Shown here: positions 18,447 to 27,284 of the stretch, piece by piece
How positions within the stretch are numbered: position 1 is the first letter of the stretch
How the letters are laid out: the number at the start of each line of letters is the position of its first letter
Origin: Glaciecola sp. 33A
Lineage (GTDB): Bacteria > Pseudomonadota > Gammaproteobacteria > Enterobacterales > Alteromonadaceae
DNA: 64,000 nucleotides
Reading direction: 5' to 3'
Assembly: GCF_002836745.1 (NCBI RefSeq)
Contig: NZ_PJAR01000024.1
Coordinates: forward strand, 203,174 to 267,173
Made by a program: the position numbers and the translations under genes
Notes under the pieces: model-generated
What the model was told of the DNA's origin: nothing
Databases searched by the model: none
Seen by the model: the letters and a program-made list of their open reading frames with translations, nothing else

Positions 18447-19214
18447 TTATTGCGCTTGCTTTGCTTGCTCGAACGTCGCTTTTAGTTGTCGAGCACCTGC
18501 AAGCATAAAACTGTGATCTGAACCCAGTAAAAATAGTGATACGCGCTGCTTGAGCCAGTGGTCCAACTCATCTAGATTGGCAATAAACATACCCGTTGCA
18601 AGTTCATATTTGTTAGCAACTTGAACAATTTTTGCCACCGTTTCGAGTACTTTTGATGCGTTAGGATCCGTCTCTCCTAGCGCAACAGTTAAATCCATTC
18701 TGCCAATAAACAAACAATCTACGCCTTTTACTTGGCAAATAGCGTCGAGTTGGTCAAGCGCATCAATATCTTCAATTTGTGCGATTACCACTGTATTATT
18801 CGCATTATGCGCAAGGTTTTGCTGCATGTTGTTTGTAGTATAACCGGCCATCCGCGTAGAGCCTGCGTAACCTCGACCGTTATGACCGTAATAACATTGC
18901 TTAACAATATTTTGTAATTGCTGGGCACTTTTTACATGCGGTACCACAATACCATCGGCGCCTAAATCTAATGTATTTAAAATAGTATCGTGATGGTCGT
19001 TTGGGATACGCACTAAAACATGCTGCTGATTAGCTTTTGCTGCCAATATACAGGTATCTAAATCACGCCTGTCGAAAGCGGCGTGCTCTGCATCAAGGCA
19101 TATTGTCGTAAAACCAACTTTTGATAATACTTCAGTGTTATGAAAGTGGGGTGTTTTTACGAATGTTCCTAATAGCGGCTTTTTATCCGCCAACGCCTGT
19201 TTAAATTCATGCAT
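18447..19214 (-). CDS. HpcH/HpaI-family aldolase
   Basis: 255 residues. Class II, metal-dependent pyruvate aldolase family: TFVKTPHFHNTEVLSKVGFTTICLDAEHAAFD at the N-terminus, the LGADGIVVPHVKSAQQ strand with its conserved pocket, GRGYAGSTR, and IAQIEDIDALDQLDAI with the metal-binding glutamate. Relatives cleave 2-keto-3-deoxy acids or 4-hydroxy-2-oxo acids to pyruvate and an aldehyde, so this is likely the step that splits the degraded carbon skeleton. It is the last gene of the operon hisD-like, lacI-like, aldolase, 49 bp after the regulator gene. Confidence 0.86.
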   Translation of the reverse strand: MHEFKQALADKKPLLGTFVKTPHFHNTEVLSKVGFTTICLDAEHAAFDRRDLDTCILAAKANQQHVLVRIPNDHHDTILNTLDLGADGIVVPHVKSAQQLQNIVKQCYYGHNGRGYAGSTRMAGYTTNNMQQNLAHNANNTVVIAQIEDIDALDQLDAICQVKGVDCLFIGRMDLTVALGETDPNASKVLETVAKIVQVANKYELATGMFIANLDELDHWLKQRVSLFLLGSDHSFMLAGARQLKATFEQAKQAQ

Positions 19215-19263
19215 CGTTTTTATTAACCCACTGTTTAATTAGATTGGTAATAATAGTTTATTG

Positions 19264-20277
19264 TTAATTCGTTGCGGGCCCTACCGTTTTTCCTTGAACT
19301 AACGCGCCAGACCATACGCGAAGTTGAGCTGGATTGTCAGGCGTGGCTATTTGCTCAACCAAAATATCCACGGCGGCTTTGGTCATTTGCTCTATCGGCT
19401 GCTTAACCGTAGTGAGTTGGTAACTATGCCAAAACACGGCGTTCACACCGTCAAAACCCACGACAGATAAATCTTCTGGAACGCGTAAACCACAATTCTC
19501 TCTGGCTTCATCTATTACCCCGATTGCCATGGTGTCATTGCTGCACACAACAGCGGTGGGGGCAGAATGTGTCGCCATATAATTTGAAAAGGCCTGACGC
19601 CCAGACTGATAACTAAAATCGCCATATGCTATTGGCACATCATTAATACCTTTATCGGTGAGCGCTTTAATCGCTAGTTCACAGCGTTCTTGGGCCACGT
19701 CAGAGTCGTCTGGCCCAGCAAGGACTAAATAATCTTTGTGTCCAAAGTCATGTAAGATATCGACTAGCTCAAAAATACCTTGCTCATGATTGCAACAAAC
19801 AGAACTTGCTGAATGCCCGGCCACTCGCCGGTTATAAAGTACAACTGGGATTTGATGCTGTTTAAATTTATTGATACTTTTATGATCAAAATGGGCTGCA
19901 AGGGCTATTACGCCATCGACTTGAAAGGTCCATATGTGTTCTAAAATATCGTCTAAACCGGCAGCATTGTCTAAATTAAACAATAATACGCGTTCGTTTT
20001 TTTCTGATAAACGTTCGTTCAGCAAGGACAATACTTCAGGATAAACAAGGTTAACCCGAGAAGATGAAATAACCGCGACCATCCCTGACCGCCTGGTAAT
20101 TAGCATTCTCGCAATAGCATTGGGCTTATAACCCAGTTCATTTGCTGTCGCTAACACCTTTTCCCTGGTTTTATCAGACACACTGCGACCCGTCTGAAAA
20201 GCCCTAGAAACAGCCGATTGCGACACGCCAGCAACTTTGGCGACATCATATGACGTGACGCGTTTATGTTTATTCAA
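19264..20277 (-). CDS. LacI/GalR-family transcriptional regulator
   Basis: 337 residues. N-terminal HTH (TSYDVAKVAGVSQSAVSRAFQTGRSVSDKTREKVLATANELGYKPN, residues about 8-55) with the hinge helix NAIARMLITRR, then a periplasmic-binding-protein-like effector domain (DGVIALAAHFDHKS, SVVGFDGVNAVFW). LacI proteins repress catabolic operons by binding palindromes with a central CG; the TGACTTCGAAGTCA sites in this cluster are the obvious candidates. It lies in its own regulon (two bases after the dehydrogenase gene), which would make it autoregulated. The inducer is unknown but should be the substrate or an intermediate. Confidence 0.92.
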   Translation of the reverse strand: MNKHKRVTSYDVAKVAGVSQSAVSRAFQTGRSVSDKTREKVLATANELGYKPNAIARMLITRRSGMVAVISSSRVNLVYPEVLSLLNERLSEKNERVLLFNLDNAAGLDDILEHIWTFQVDGVIALAAHFDHKSINKFKQHQIPVVLYNRRVAGHSASSVCCNHEQGIFELVDILHDFGHKDYLVLAGPDDSDVAQERCELAIKALTDKGINDVPIAYGDFSYQSGRQAFSNYMATHSAPTAVVCSNDTMAIGVIDEARENCGLRVPEDLSVVGFDGVNAVFWHSYQLTTVKQPIEQMTKAAVDILVEQIATPDNPAQLRVWSGALVQGKTVGPATN

Positions 20278-20279
20278 TA

Positions 20280-21554
20280 TTATTTCTCGTATCTTCTCAG
20301 TCGAATGTCAGCTTGTTCTTTATGTCCAGCAAATCCTTCTACAGCACACAATCTAGAACAGTAATTGCCAACCACTACAGAGGCTTCTTCGGTAATATAT
20401 TGGAAAGTACATGTTTTAATGAATTTCCCAACCCATAATCCACCAGTATAGCGCGCTGCCTTCTTAGTTGGTAGTGTATGGTTTGTGCCAATGCATTTAT
20501 CGCCGTAGGACACGTTCGTCTCGGGTCCTAAAAATAACGCCCCAAAGTTTTGCATATTATCTTTGAAATAGTCTACGTTTCTGGTCATTACCTGCACGTG
20601 TTCAGATGCGAGGTTATTTGCAGCGTCTAGCATTTCTTCGTAAGTGTCGCACACAATCACTTCACCGAAGTCCCGCCATGCTTGTCCGGCAATCTCGCCG
20701 GTCGGTAATATCGTTAACTGGCGTTCAACCTCTAACATGGTTTCTTTTGCTAGCGCTTCACTATTGGTTATCAGCACGACTGGCGAAGTTGGTCCATGCT
20801 CTGCCTGACCTAGTAAATCTGCTGCACATAATTCGCCATCGACACTGTCATCAGCGATGACTAATGTTTCGGTGGGGCCAGCAAACAAGTCAATACCAAC
20901 ACGTCCGAATAGCTGGCGCTTAGCCTCTGCGACAAAGGCATTACCTGGGCCAACAATCATGTCTACAGGTGCAATGGTTTGGGTACCAATGGCCATTGCT
21001 GCCACCGCTTGCACGCCGCCAAAGCAATATATTTCATCCGCTCCCGCCATATCCATAGCAACAACAATGGCTGGTGATGGTTTACCATCGAAAGGAGGTG
21101 CACAGGCAATAACCCGTTTTACGCCAGCTACCTTAGCGGTCACTACGCTCATATGGGCCGATGCAACGAGGGGATATTTGCCACCAGGGACATAGCAACC
21201 AACCGACTCCATCGGAATGTGTTTATGACCAAGGGTAACGCCCGGTAGCGTTTCTACTTCAACATCTTTCATTGAGTCACGTTGAATTTGAGCAAAGTTT
21301 CTAACCTGTGCTTGCGCCCAACGAATATCGGAAATAACTTGCTCATCAAGTTCGGAATAACACGCCGCTATTTCCTCTTTTGAGAGACGAAATGACTTGG
21401 GAGACCACTGATCGAATTTTTCTGAATATTCTCTGACCGCTTCATCACCCTTGTTCTCTATATTACTAATGATGTCCTCAACAATAGTCTGTACTTTTTT
21501 GTTTGACGCTACCTTCTCTTCTTGAGTAGGGCCTTTCTTTAAATACTTAATCAT
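20280..21554 (-). CDS. Histidinol dehydrogenase-family enzyme (HpsN-like), catabolic
   Basis: 424 residues from ATG 21552-21554, which has GGAG seven bases upstream; a more distal ATG at 21570-21572 has none. HisD-fold motifs are present: [53 protein letters not shown] with metal ligands, and GTNHTLPT with the catalytic histidine. The ending [15 protein letters not shown] differs from biosynthetic HisD and resembles sulfopropanediol 3-dehydrogenase (HpsN). It probably oxidises an alcohol to a carboxylate in two NAD-dependent steps. No sulfonate lyase gene is nearby, so sulfopropanediol need not be the substrate. Not a his operon context. Confidence 0.85.
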   Translation of the reverse strand: MIKYLKKGPTQEEKVASNKKVQTIVEDIISNIENKGDEAVREYSEKFDQWSPKSFRLSKEEIAACYSELDEQVISDIRWAQAQVRNFAQIQRDSMKDVEVETLPGVTLGHKHIPMESVGCYVPGGKYPLVASAHMSVVTAKVAGVKRVIACAPPFDGKPSPAIVVAMDMAGADEIYCFGGVQAVAAMAIGTQTIAPVDMIVGPGNAFVAEAKRQLFGRVGIDLFAGPTETLVIADDSVDGELCAADLLGQAEHGPTSPVVLITNSEALAKETMLEVERQLTILPTGEIAGQAWRDFGEVIVCDTYEEMLDAANNLASEHVQVMTRNVDYFKDNMQNFGALFLGPETNVSYGDKCIGTNHTLPTKKAARYTGGLWVGKFIKTCTFQYITEEASVVVGNYCSRLCAVEGFAGHKEQADIRLRRYEK

Positions 21555-21623
21555 TCTGGTGCTCCAAAGCATAATTATAAACGCGTAATTTCAACAAATT
21601 CCTTGCTATTCAAATTATCCTAC

Positions 21624-21653
21624 TTAATAATGACTTCGAATGCAAAGTATAAT
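21624..21653 (+). promoter_or_regulatory. Promoter and operator upstream of the SDR gene
   Basis: TATAAT at 21648-21653 with a weak -35 TTAATA at 21624-21629 (18-bp spacer). The spacer contains TGACTTCGAATGCA (21631-21644), a left half identical to the other operators and a degenerate right half. The divergent dehydrogenase operon starts 76 bp to the left of this site and may share it. Confidence 0.55.
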
Positions 21654-21674
21654 TTTAAGGTAAAAGGTAAACTG

Positions 21675-22415
21675 ATGTCAGGGTTTAGCAACGATCTATT
21701 AGCAGGGAAATCGATTTTAGTCACAGGCGCAGGGAAAGGAATAGGCCGAGCGTGCGCTCTTTTAGCGGCGCAATCTGGCGCGCATGTAATTGCGGTCGCT
21801 AGAACGCATGCAGACCTCGCTAGTTTGCAACAATTAGCGCCTCAAAATATTGAAATTTGGGAAGATGATGTTACTAACGATTCATTTATTCAACGAATTC
21901 AAAAATTAAACAAATTAGATGGCTTAGTCAACAATGTCGGTATTAACCGTGTGGCCCCCTTCCTTGAGCAGGAGGAGCAAGACTTAGACGATGTGGTTGA
22001 TATAAACATTAAAAGTATGTACCGAACCGCAAAAGCGGCAGCCGCTAAAATGAAAGTCTCTGGAGGCGCAATTGTTAATATGTCGTCACAAATGGGGTTT
22101 GTAGGCTCACCTAACCGCACTCTTTATTGTATGTCCAAACACGCGGTTGAAGGATTGAGCAAAGCCATGGCTGTCGAGTTGGCTGAAAAACATATTCGTG
22201 TGAATACAGTCGCCCCCACATTTGTGCTAACTCCGCTAACTGAACCGATGTTTGAAAATCCAGAATTCAAGAAATTTGTTTATGAAATGATCCCGATGAA
22301 ATCGCTAGCAAGCACAGATGATGTTGCAAATGCTTGCGTATTTTTATTAAGTAAACTGTCGGCAATGATTACAGGAACCTGTATCAAAGTTGACGGCGGC
22401 TGGACTGCACGTTAG
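21675..22415 (+). CDS. Short-chain dehydrogenase/reductase
   Basis: 246 residues from ATG 21675 (AAAGGTAAACTG upstream); a frame open to 21603 would run through the operator and is not used. Rossmann motif VTGAGKGIGRA (about 17-27), NNVG in place of NNAG, catalytic Ser in VNMSSQMGFVGSP, and Tyr-Lys in YCMSK. The C-terminal KVDGGWTAR is typical. Oxidises or reduces a hydroxyl/keto group with NAD(P). First gene of a rightward pair with a cupin gene, under the operator at 21631-21644. Confidence 0.9.
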   Translation: MSGFSNDLLAGKSILVTGAGKGIGRACALLAAQSGAHVIAVARTHADLASLQQLAPQNIEIWEDDVTNDSFIQRIQKLNKLDGLVNNVGINRVAPFLEQEEQDLDDVVDINIKSMYRTAKAAAAKMKVSGGAIVNMSSQMGFVGSPNRTLYCMSKHAVEGLSKAMAVELAEKHIRVNTVAPTFVLTPLTEPMFENPEFKKFVYEMIPMKSLASTDDVANACVFLLSKLSAMITGTCIKVDGGWTAR

Positions 22416-22441
22416 CCATTTCATTTAAAAGAGGAAAAATA

Positions 22442-23461
22442 ATGTCTTTAAAAGAAAGAACAGTTCGTTATGACGAATTAAAAGCCTGTATGACAGCCTT
22501 CATAGATACTCGCAGTCCAGGTTCAGACAAAAAGGAAAACTTCACGATAATTGGACCGGGCGTGGCTGAGAATCCGGAACAACATGTGCACATCGGTATT
22601 CCTCACGGATTTAATATTGGTGGCGCACGCCAACCTGCTGGATGTTTAAACTCTCAGCATAGTCATTTAACCGAAGAAGTATTTCTTGTACATACCGGTA
22701 AATGGGATTTTATGTCGGGTGTGACGGGTAAAGATGGATGTATTACATTGTCTGCAGGGGACGTCATTTCAATTCCTACCGATATATTTAGAGGCTTTGA
22801 ATGTATTGAAGGATTGCTAGACGGGCAACATAAAGGATTAGGGTATTTGCACGCAGTATTAGGAAAAGATGATCCTGGTCGCGTGTTATGGACGCCCGAT
22901 GTTTTCGATTTGGCCACAGAATATGGACTTGTATTGCTAGCGGATGGTTCTCTGGTAGACACAAATAAAGGTCAAACCATTCCTGATAATAGTTCCCCTA
23001 TGCCGGTTACATCAAAAGAACAGATTGCGACGCACCGTATAGTGAACAGCAAAGACTTAATTGACATTGTTCTGCATAAGGACGATTTTAACTGGCAGAA
23101 TGATACTTTAATGTCTCAGTTTGACGGTGTTCAAGAAGCATCATTGGTTGGTCTAGCTTCAGCACAAGAACATATCAAGGCATCTAAACTTAATTGGTCT
23201 CATGGTTTTGTGATGCGTGCTCTTAAACTACAACCTAATGCAGTTATTCAAGCACATACACGCTCAGAAGAAGAGGTGATTTTTGTACATAAAGGTAGCT
23301 TGACGATGAAGGTAGACAATGAAGTTATTATACTCAGCGAAGGTGATAATTTCAGCACACCAATCGGCAATGTTCGTGACTTTGAAAATACGGGTAAACA
23401 AGACTGTATTGTCTATATAACTAGGCGAGGGGATGTACCCGAGATTCCAAATTTTGTTTGA
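22442..23461 (+). CDS. Double-cupin protein
   Basis: 339 residues with two cupin barrels. The first has NSQHSHLTEEVFLVHTGKWDFMSG (HxH plus Glu metal site) followed by LSAGDVISIPTDIFRGFE; the second has VIQAHTRSEEEVIFVHKGSLTMKVDNE followed by LSEGDNFSTPIGNVRDFEN, with only one His of the HxH pair. Enzymes of this size include dioxygenases, isomerases and lyases; the degenerate second site suggests one catalytic and one structural barrel. It is 26 bp after the SDR stop with a GAGGAAA ribosome-binding site, so it belongs to the same operon. Exact reaction unknown. Confidence 0.8.
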   Translation: MSLKERTVRYDELKACMTAFIDTRSPGSDKKENFTIIGPGVAENPEQHVHIGIPHGFNIGGARQPAGCLNSQHSHLTEEVFLVHTGKWDFMSGVTGKDGCITLSAGDVISIPTDIFRGFECIEGLLDGQHKGLGYLHAVLGKDDPGRVLWTPDVFDLATEYGLVLLADGSLVDTNKGQTIPDNSSPMPVTSKEQIATHRIVNSKDLIDIVLHKDDFNWQNDTLMSQFDGVQEASLVGLASAQEHIKASKLNWSHGFVMRALKLQPNAVIQAHTRSEEEVIFVHKGSLTMKVDNEVIILSEGDNFSTPIGNVRDFENTGKQDCIVYITRRGDVPEIPNFV

Positions 23462-23495
23462 ATGAATTAACCTGTTTCAGTACATTATATTACCA

Positions 23496-23518
23496 CCCAC
23501 AAAATATTGGTTTGTGGG
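23496..23518 (+). terminator. Likely terminator after the SDR-cupin operon
   Basis: Stem CCCACAAA (23496-23503) with TTTGTGGG (23511-23518), seven-base loop; the following CTTTGCC is a weak T tract. Confidence 0.55.
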
Positions 23519-23589
23519 CTTTGCCATTATTGAAGATCTAATTTAAAGCGACTTGAGTATCAATTGCACATCAGTTGAAGGTGATATTT

Positions 23590-23904
23590 ATGACTAAAAC
23601 CGTATCTGAGAGCTTAAGCTCGTTAATAGATCAGTACTTGGTTATGACCAGAGATGTAATGCCAAAAATGGCATGTGAACCTGCAAACAATTGGCCGGTA
23701 AGGCACGATCACTGTTTTCAGCGCATAGTGCTTGATTCAGTATGCCAAAGAGTGTGGTATGAGAGCATTAAGCGTCCAGCATACAAACACTTGGATTACG
23801 CGCAGGCTAAACTTGCGGTCACTCTGTGTAATCAAATCATTGCAGGTCAGATTGATTTGTCACTGTTGAATTTACAGTCGCTTACTTGGCGTGGCAAACG
23901 CTAA
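23590..23904 (+). CDS. Conserved small protein of unknown function
   Basis: 104 residues from ATG 23590, preceded by GAAGGTGA. The C-terminal half (RHDHCFQRIVLDSVCQRVWYESIKRPAYKHL ... NLQSLTWRGKR) matches a small proteobacterial family I recall as loosely labelled GCN5-related, although no acetyl-CoA-binding motif can be seen here. A second small gene follows 35 bp later on the same strand. No role can be assigned. Confidence 0.6.
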   Translation: MTKTVSESLSSLIDQYLVMTRDVMPKMACEPANNWPVRHDHCFQRIVLDSVCQRVWYESIKRPAYKHLDYAQAKLAVTLCNQIIAGQIDLSLLNLQSLTWRGKR

Positions 23905-23939
23905 TTAATGTTTTAAATAACCAGGTATACCACGTTCCT

Positions 23940-24134
23940 ATGCCCAAACGTACTTCATTAAAAGATGCCAAACTAATAGACGATGCTAGTGATATTGAGG
24001 GCGTCGTTTCTGATAAACGTTCAGGATGGCGCGCAAATGCGGCAACCGCGCGTCGCCGCCAGAGACGCTACAAAAGGCGTCTGGTTGGTGAGTTAGTAAA
24101 CCTAACACAAGAAGACGAGTTTGATTCTGAGTAA
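23940..24134 (+). CDS. Small basic protein of unknown function
   Basis: 64 residues starting MPKRTSLKDAKLIDDASD, with a strongly basic centre (TARRRQRRYKRRL, about residues 39-51) and an acidic tail (TQEDEFDSE). The charge pattern suggests nucleic-acid or ribosome contact but no family is recognised. The ATG at 23940 is preferred to an upstream TTG that would overlap the preceding gene. It probably forms an operon with that gene. Confidence 0.5.
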   Translation: MPKRTSLKDAKLIDDASDIEGVVSDKRSGWRANAATARRRQRRYKRRLVGELVNLTQEDEFDSE

Positions 24135-24174
24135 TAGTAAGGTGTTTTGTTGTGCATAATAGCGGCGAGGTCTA

Positions 24175-24196
24175 GCTTGCTCTATTGAGCAAGCTG
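24175..24196. terminator. Hairpin between converging genes
   Basis: AGCTTGCTC (24175-24183), loop TATT, GAGCAAGCT (24188-24196), followed on the plus strand by GTCTTATTTTTA. It covers the stop codon of the phytase gene. It probably terminates the rightward small-gene transcript. Confidence 0.5.
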
Positions 24197-26158
24197 TCTT
24201 ATTTTTAGTGTAATAAAATCATATAGGTATTCACCAGAAACGAGTTTGAAATTTTGCGGTGCCATTGGCATTACATTTCTACCATCTTGCACCACCAGTA
24301 AGCCTTTTGGAAACCTATCGCTTAGCGCAACACTGGTCACTTCAATCCCATCCGTTTCAGATACCGCATCAATACCTAAGGCTTTGTTTGCGCTTATTTC
24401 AAATACGCCCAACAGTTCATTATCAGCATCGATGCGATAAATAGCAAACCGATTATTTCCTTGGCTGGATACCACCAAAAACTTTTCGCCATCGATGCTG
24501 TAAATACCCATCCCTTCAATGTCTGGCTTCACAGGTGCGTGGGCTTTTGCAATAAGAACAGGTTGTTCATTGATGTTATCGAGCTGCATTTTCCAAACCC
24601 CTGTCGATTCTTCACCAAAAAATAAGCGCTTGGTATCGTCATCTACTACGCAGCCCTCAGGTTGACTATTGGCTCTGAAATAGTCAATTTTTTTAGCGCT
24701 AATATCGCTAATATCGATGGTTAGTTGGTAGCGATTAAATTGACCGTCCGTATCGTTAATAATTACCTCTAGCTGACCATCGTGCTGATACAAGCAAAGA
24801 CCATAAACATCATTTAAGTCTGTTGGAATGTCTGTTAAGTGTTTGGCAACGCCGAACTCATTAATACTAAAAACCGACATCGATTGATTTGACCGATTGC
24901 TGGCCACCGCAATGTCTTTGTATTGACCGTCGATCAATATGTTTTGACGAATGTCGATGTTATTTATTTTACCCACCGGTAAGGTTTGTACTAACTCACC
25001 GCGTAAACTATAAATATTTAAACCATACTTTTTATCGGTGCTAAATATCAAACTTTTATCGGGTTGACTGTCATTTATCCAAATAGCGGGGTCGTCTGCA
25101 GCATCGCCAAAGCGTTGCACTGAATCAGTTTCAGCAACAGCATAAAACGTCTCTACTGCAGCAAAATCGGTTTGATGAGCTTCAGCCTGTTGATTCGAAA
25201 GCGCGCCTTGATTATGCTGGTCAGCCAGCCAATCAATTTCCACAGCGTACAATTGTTGCTTATTCTCATCGTATCCCCCGAGCAATAATTTAGCTGTGTT
25301 TGTCGCAATATTAATAGAGTTTAACCGGACATCGCTGGGTAAGCTGATATCTCGACGCGCAGGCATTAAATTAGTATCTTCATTGGGATCGAAGACCCAA
25401 ATTTTATCACTGTCAGGGCTTGCTGCAAAAACATAACCTGACGAATGCGTACTGATACTTTCCACCTCTCCAGAGGCTGTAAAAGGGATCAATTGACGTT
25501 CGTTTTCGCCTTCGCTGAGCGCATCATATTGCCATATTCCAATTTCTTCCTCTGCTATTAATAATTGATGTGTTTTATCTATAACTGCACAATCAGACAT
25601 ATTAGGACCAATATTTAAAGAGCGAATGGTTTGTAAACTGGCGGAAAATTGATTATCGATAAGCTCAATATCAATCGCGTGATGTTGCAGAATACCCAAG
25701 GTGTCAATTGAAAATAAAGACAAGCCATCACTCGTGTTACCGAGGCATAAGCCTTCAATATCCGATTCATTTGCAGGCAAACTCGCCAATTCATTAAATG
25801 AGGCTCGCGCGGGGTCAAAATGCAGAACATGGATAGCCGAAGTATCGTTGTCTAAGGCCGCAATTAATACCAGTTCCGGTTGTTGCACTGATATACGCCA
25901 ATCGATTGTTGCCACCTTCCCATTCCAATTACTTATTGGCGCAAAGTCAGGGTTTATCCATGTTAAACCCTGAGCTGCATCGACAACTAACCAACCCTTG
26001 TGATTAGACAAATAAACTGGATGCGCTTCTTGCCCCTGACTATTTATCTGCTTAAATGACACTATCTTGCTGGCGGTCGTATTTTGAACAGTGTTGATAT
26101 GACAACCACTGAGCAAAATCAAAGACAATAAAATATAAATACATTGGGTTATTCTCAT
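24182..26158 (-). CDS. Lipoprotein beta-propeller phytase, two propeller domains
   Basis: 658 residues. A lipoprotein signal ends at LILLSGC (lipobox, Cys 19), so the protein should be anchored to a membrane facing the periplasm or cell surface. The C-terminal domain (from about 345) has the phytase signature DAADDPAIWINDSQPDKSLIFSTDKKYGLNIYSL, with calcium-binding acidic residues, and the IEGMGIYSIDGEKFLVVSSQGNNRFAIY blade. The N-terminal half is a degenerate second propeller, as in known dual-domain phytases. It releases phosphate from inositol hexakisphosphate. Its ATG overlaps the stop of the phosphatase gene by four bases (ATGA), so the two are coupled. Confidence 0.88.
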   Translation of the reverse strand: MRITQCIYILLSLILLSGCHINTVQNTTASKIVSFKQINSQGQEAHPVYLSNHKGWLVVDAAQGLTWINPDFAPISNWNGKVATIDWRISVQQPELVLIAALDNDTSAIHVLHFDPARASFNELASLPANESDIEGLCLGNTSDGLSLFSIDTLGILQHHAIDIELIDNQFSASLQTIRSLNIGPNMSDCAVIDKTHQLLIAEEEIGIWQYDALSEGENERQLIPFTASGEVESISTHSSGYVFAASPDSDKIWVFDPNEDTNLMPARRDISLPSDVRLNSINIATNTAKLLLGGYDENKQQLYAVEIDWLADQHNQGALSNQQAEAHQTDFAAVETFYAVAETDSVQRFGDAADDPAIWINDSQPDKSLIFSTDKKYGLNIYSLRGELVQTLPVGKINNIDIRQNILIDGQYKDIAVASNRSNQSMSVFSINEFGVAKHLTDIPTDLNDVYGLCLYQHDGQLEVIINDTDGQFNRYQLTIDISDISAKKIDYFRANSQPEGCVVDDDTKRLFFGEESTGVWKMQLDNINEQPVLIAKAHAPVKPDIEGMGIYSIDGEKFLVVSSQGNNRFAIYRIDADNELLGVFEISANKALGIDAVSETDGIEVTSVALSDRFPKGLLVVQDGRNVMPMAPQNFKLVSGEYLYDFITLKIRQLAQ

Positions 26159-27198
26159 TTGGTTTCTCGCTCTATGTTGTAACGGTAAACAACGTTGCCG
26201 TTGTCACCAATAAACTGCACTACAAGAGCATCAGTGCCAATAGACAGAGCAGCAAAACCAGCGCTAGAGGATGAAAAACGAGTGAAATCTACTGTTCCTG
26301 TCGGACGCAATTTTGAGCCAGCACCTGAAATAAAATGTTCAACAGTTTTACCTTTCACTTGGTTGTGCTGCAGGTCATGTTCGTGACCTGCAAAGTAGGC
26401 ATGCACTCGGTATTTTTCTAAAATAGGCTCTAGTACTGATTTGATCCCGTCAGTAGCACCATAGCGTTTACCACTTGAATACAATGGATGGTGCCCAAAC
26501 ACAATGCGCCAGTCCGCCTTACTGCTGGATAAAGTTTGATGCAGCCATACTAGTTGGGCATCAGCGTCTTGTTTTTGAGTTTCTTGGTACTTAGTCTCAC
26601 TCTTATAGTCAGGATTAAGTGGACTGGTATCAATAAACAGTAAATGTGCCTGCGTTCCGTCATCAAGCGTAATCCGTTTTTCATAATACTGTGCTGGCAA
26701 CTCCCAACGTCGACTCACTTGACTGTAGTCAATTTGGGCTTGCCAATTACCTCTATAATCGTGGTTTCCTAAGGTAGGATACCAATCGATAAACAAATTA
26801 GGACCCCGATAAACTTGCTCAAACGAGGTATTCCAAATAGGGTCGTGAATTGATGCCACTCCGTTATCGTAGAAGTTGTCACCGGTAGTAACTACCATTT
26901 CTGCATCTAGATAATGAGATGCAATATCCATCCATTTAGCCACTGAACGTTGCGCATAATGTCCATTTCTGCCCCAGTCTCCAAGTATCAATAAATCAAC
27001 ATCCGAGTCGTCGGCATACAGTTGTCCGATCTCATGGGCTTGGTAATATTTATCATCATAGCTTTGTTCATCATAGCTTTGTTCATCATAGCCTTGTTCA
27101 TTACTTAATGGCTGCGCAGCAAGCGTTGGCGTAATCGTGATTAACTGCCACAAAGCAATCAATAGGTAAATCGAACATGATTTAGATATCTGACTCAT
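26155..27198 (-). CDS. Purple acid phosphatase-like (TRAP/ACP5-type) metallophosphoesterase
   Basis: 347 residues from ATG 27196-27198 (GAGGAATTT upstream). Signal peptide ends near TPTLAAQ. All binuclear metal motifs are visible: LGDWG, TGDNFYDNGV (with the iron-ligand tyrosine), TLGNHDYRGNW, FGHHPLYSSG and AGHEHDLQH. It should hydrolyse phosphomonoesters in the periplasm, for instance the lower inositol phosphates made by the coupled phytase. Between the signal and the domain is a repeat YDEQS, three times, encoded by a 15-base direct repeat (27053-27097). Confidence 0.85.
   Translation of the reverse strand: MSQISKSCSIYLLIALWQLITITPTLAAQPLSNEQGYDEQSYDEQSYDDKYYQAHEIGQLYADDSDVDLLILGDWGRNGHYAQRSVAKWMDIASHYLDAEMVVTTGDNFYDNGVASIHDPIWNTSFEQVYRGPNLFIDWYPTLGNHDYRGNWQAQIDYSQVSRRWELPAQYYEKRITLDDGTQAHLLFIDTSPLNPDYKSETKYQETQKQDADAQLVWLHQTLSSSKADWRIVFGHHPLYSSGKRYGATDGIKSVLEPILEKYRVHAYFAGHEHDLQHNQVKGKTVEHFISGAGSKLRPTGTVDFTRFSSSSAGFAALSIGTDALVVQFIGDNGNVVYRYNIERETK
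27053..27097 (-). repeat. Three tandem copies of a 15-base unit inside the phosphatase gene
   Basis: Unit TCATCATAGCTTTGT at 27053, 27068 and 27083 (the third has one change). It encodes YDEQS repeats after the signal peptide. Copy-number changes would stay in frame. Confidence 0.9.
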
Positions 27199-27284
27199 AA
27201 ATTCCTCAAAATGATGCAAGTCATCAACTGGGCCGATGACTCGCTATGCTTGTTATACGTTTCGGTAACTTAAATTTTAATTAA

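Noticed and set aside
18323-18508. Plus-strand 61-codon frame with a hydrophobic end
   Set aside because: It runs into the antisense of the aldolase gene and lacks a ribosome-binding site; the hydrophobic part is the antisense of the aldolase C-terminus.
20857-21195. 112-codon plus-strand frame antisense to the HisD-like gene
   Set aside because: Antisense shadow of a well-conserved enzyme; no independent support.
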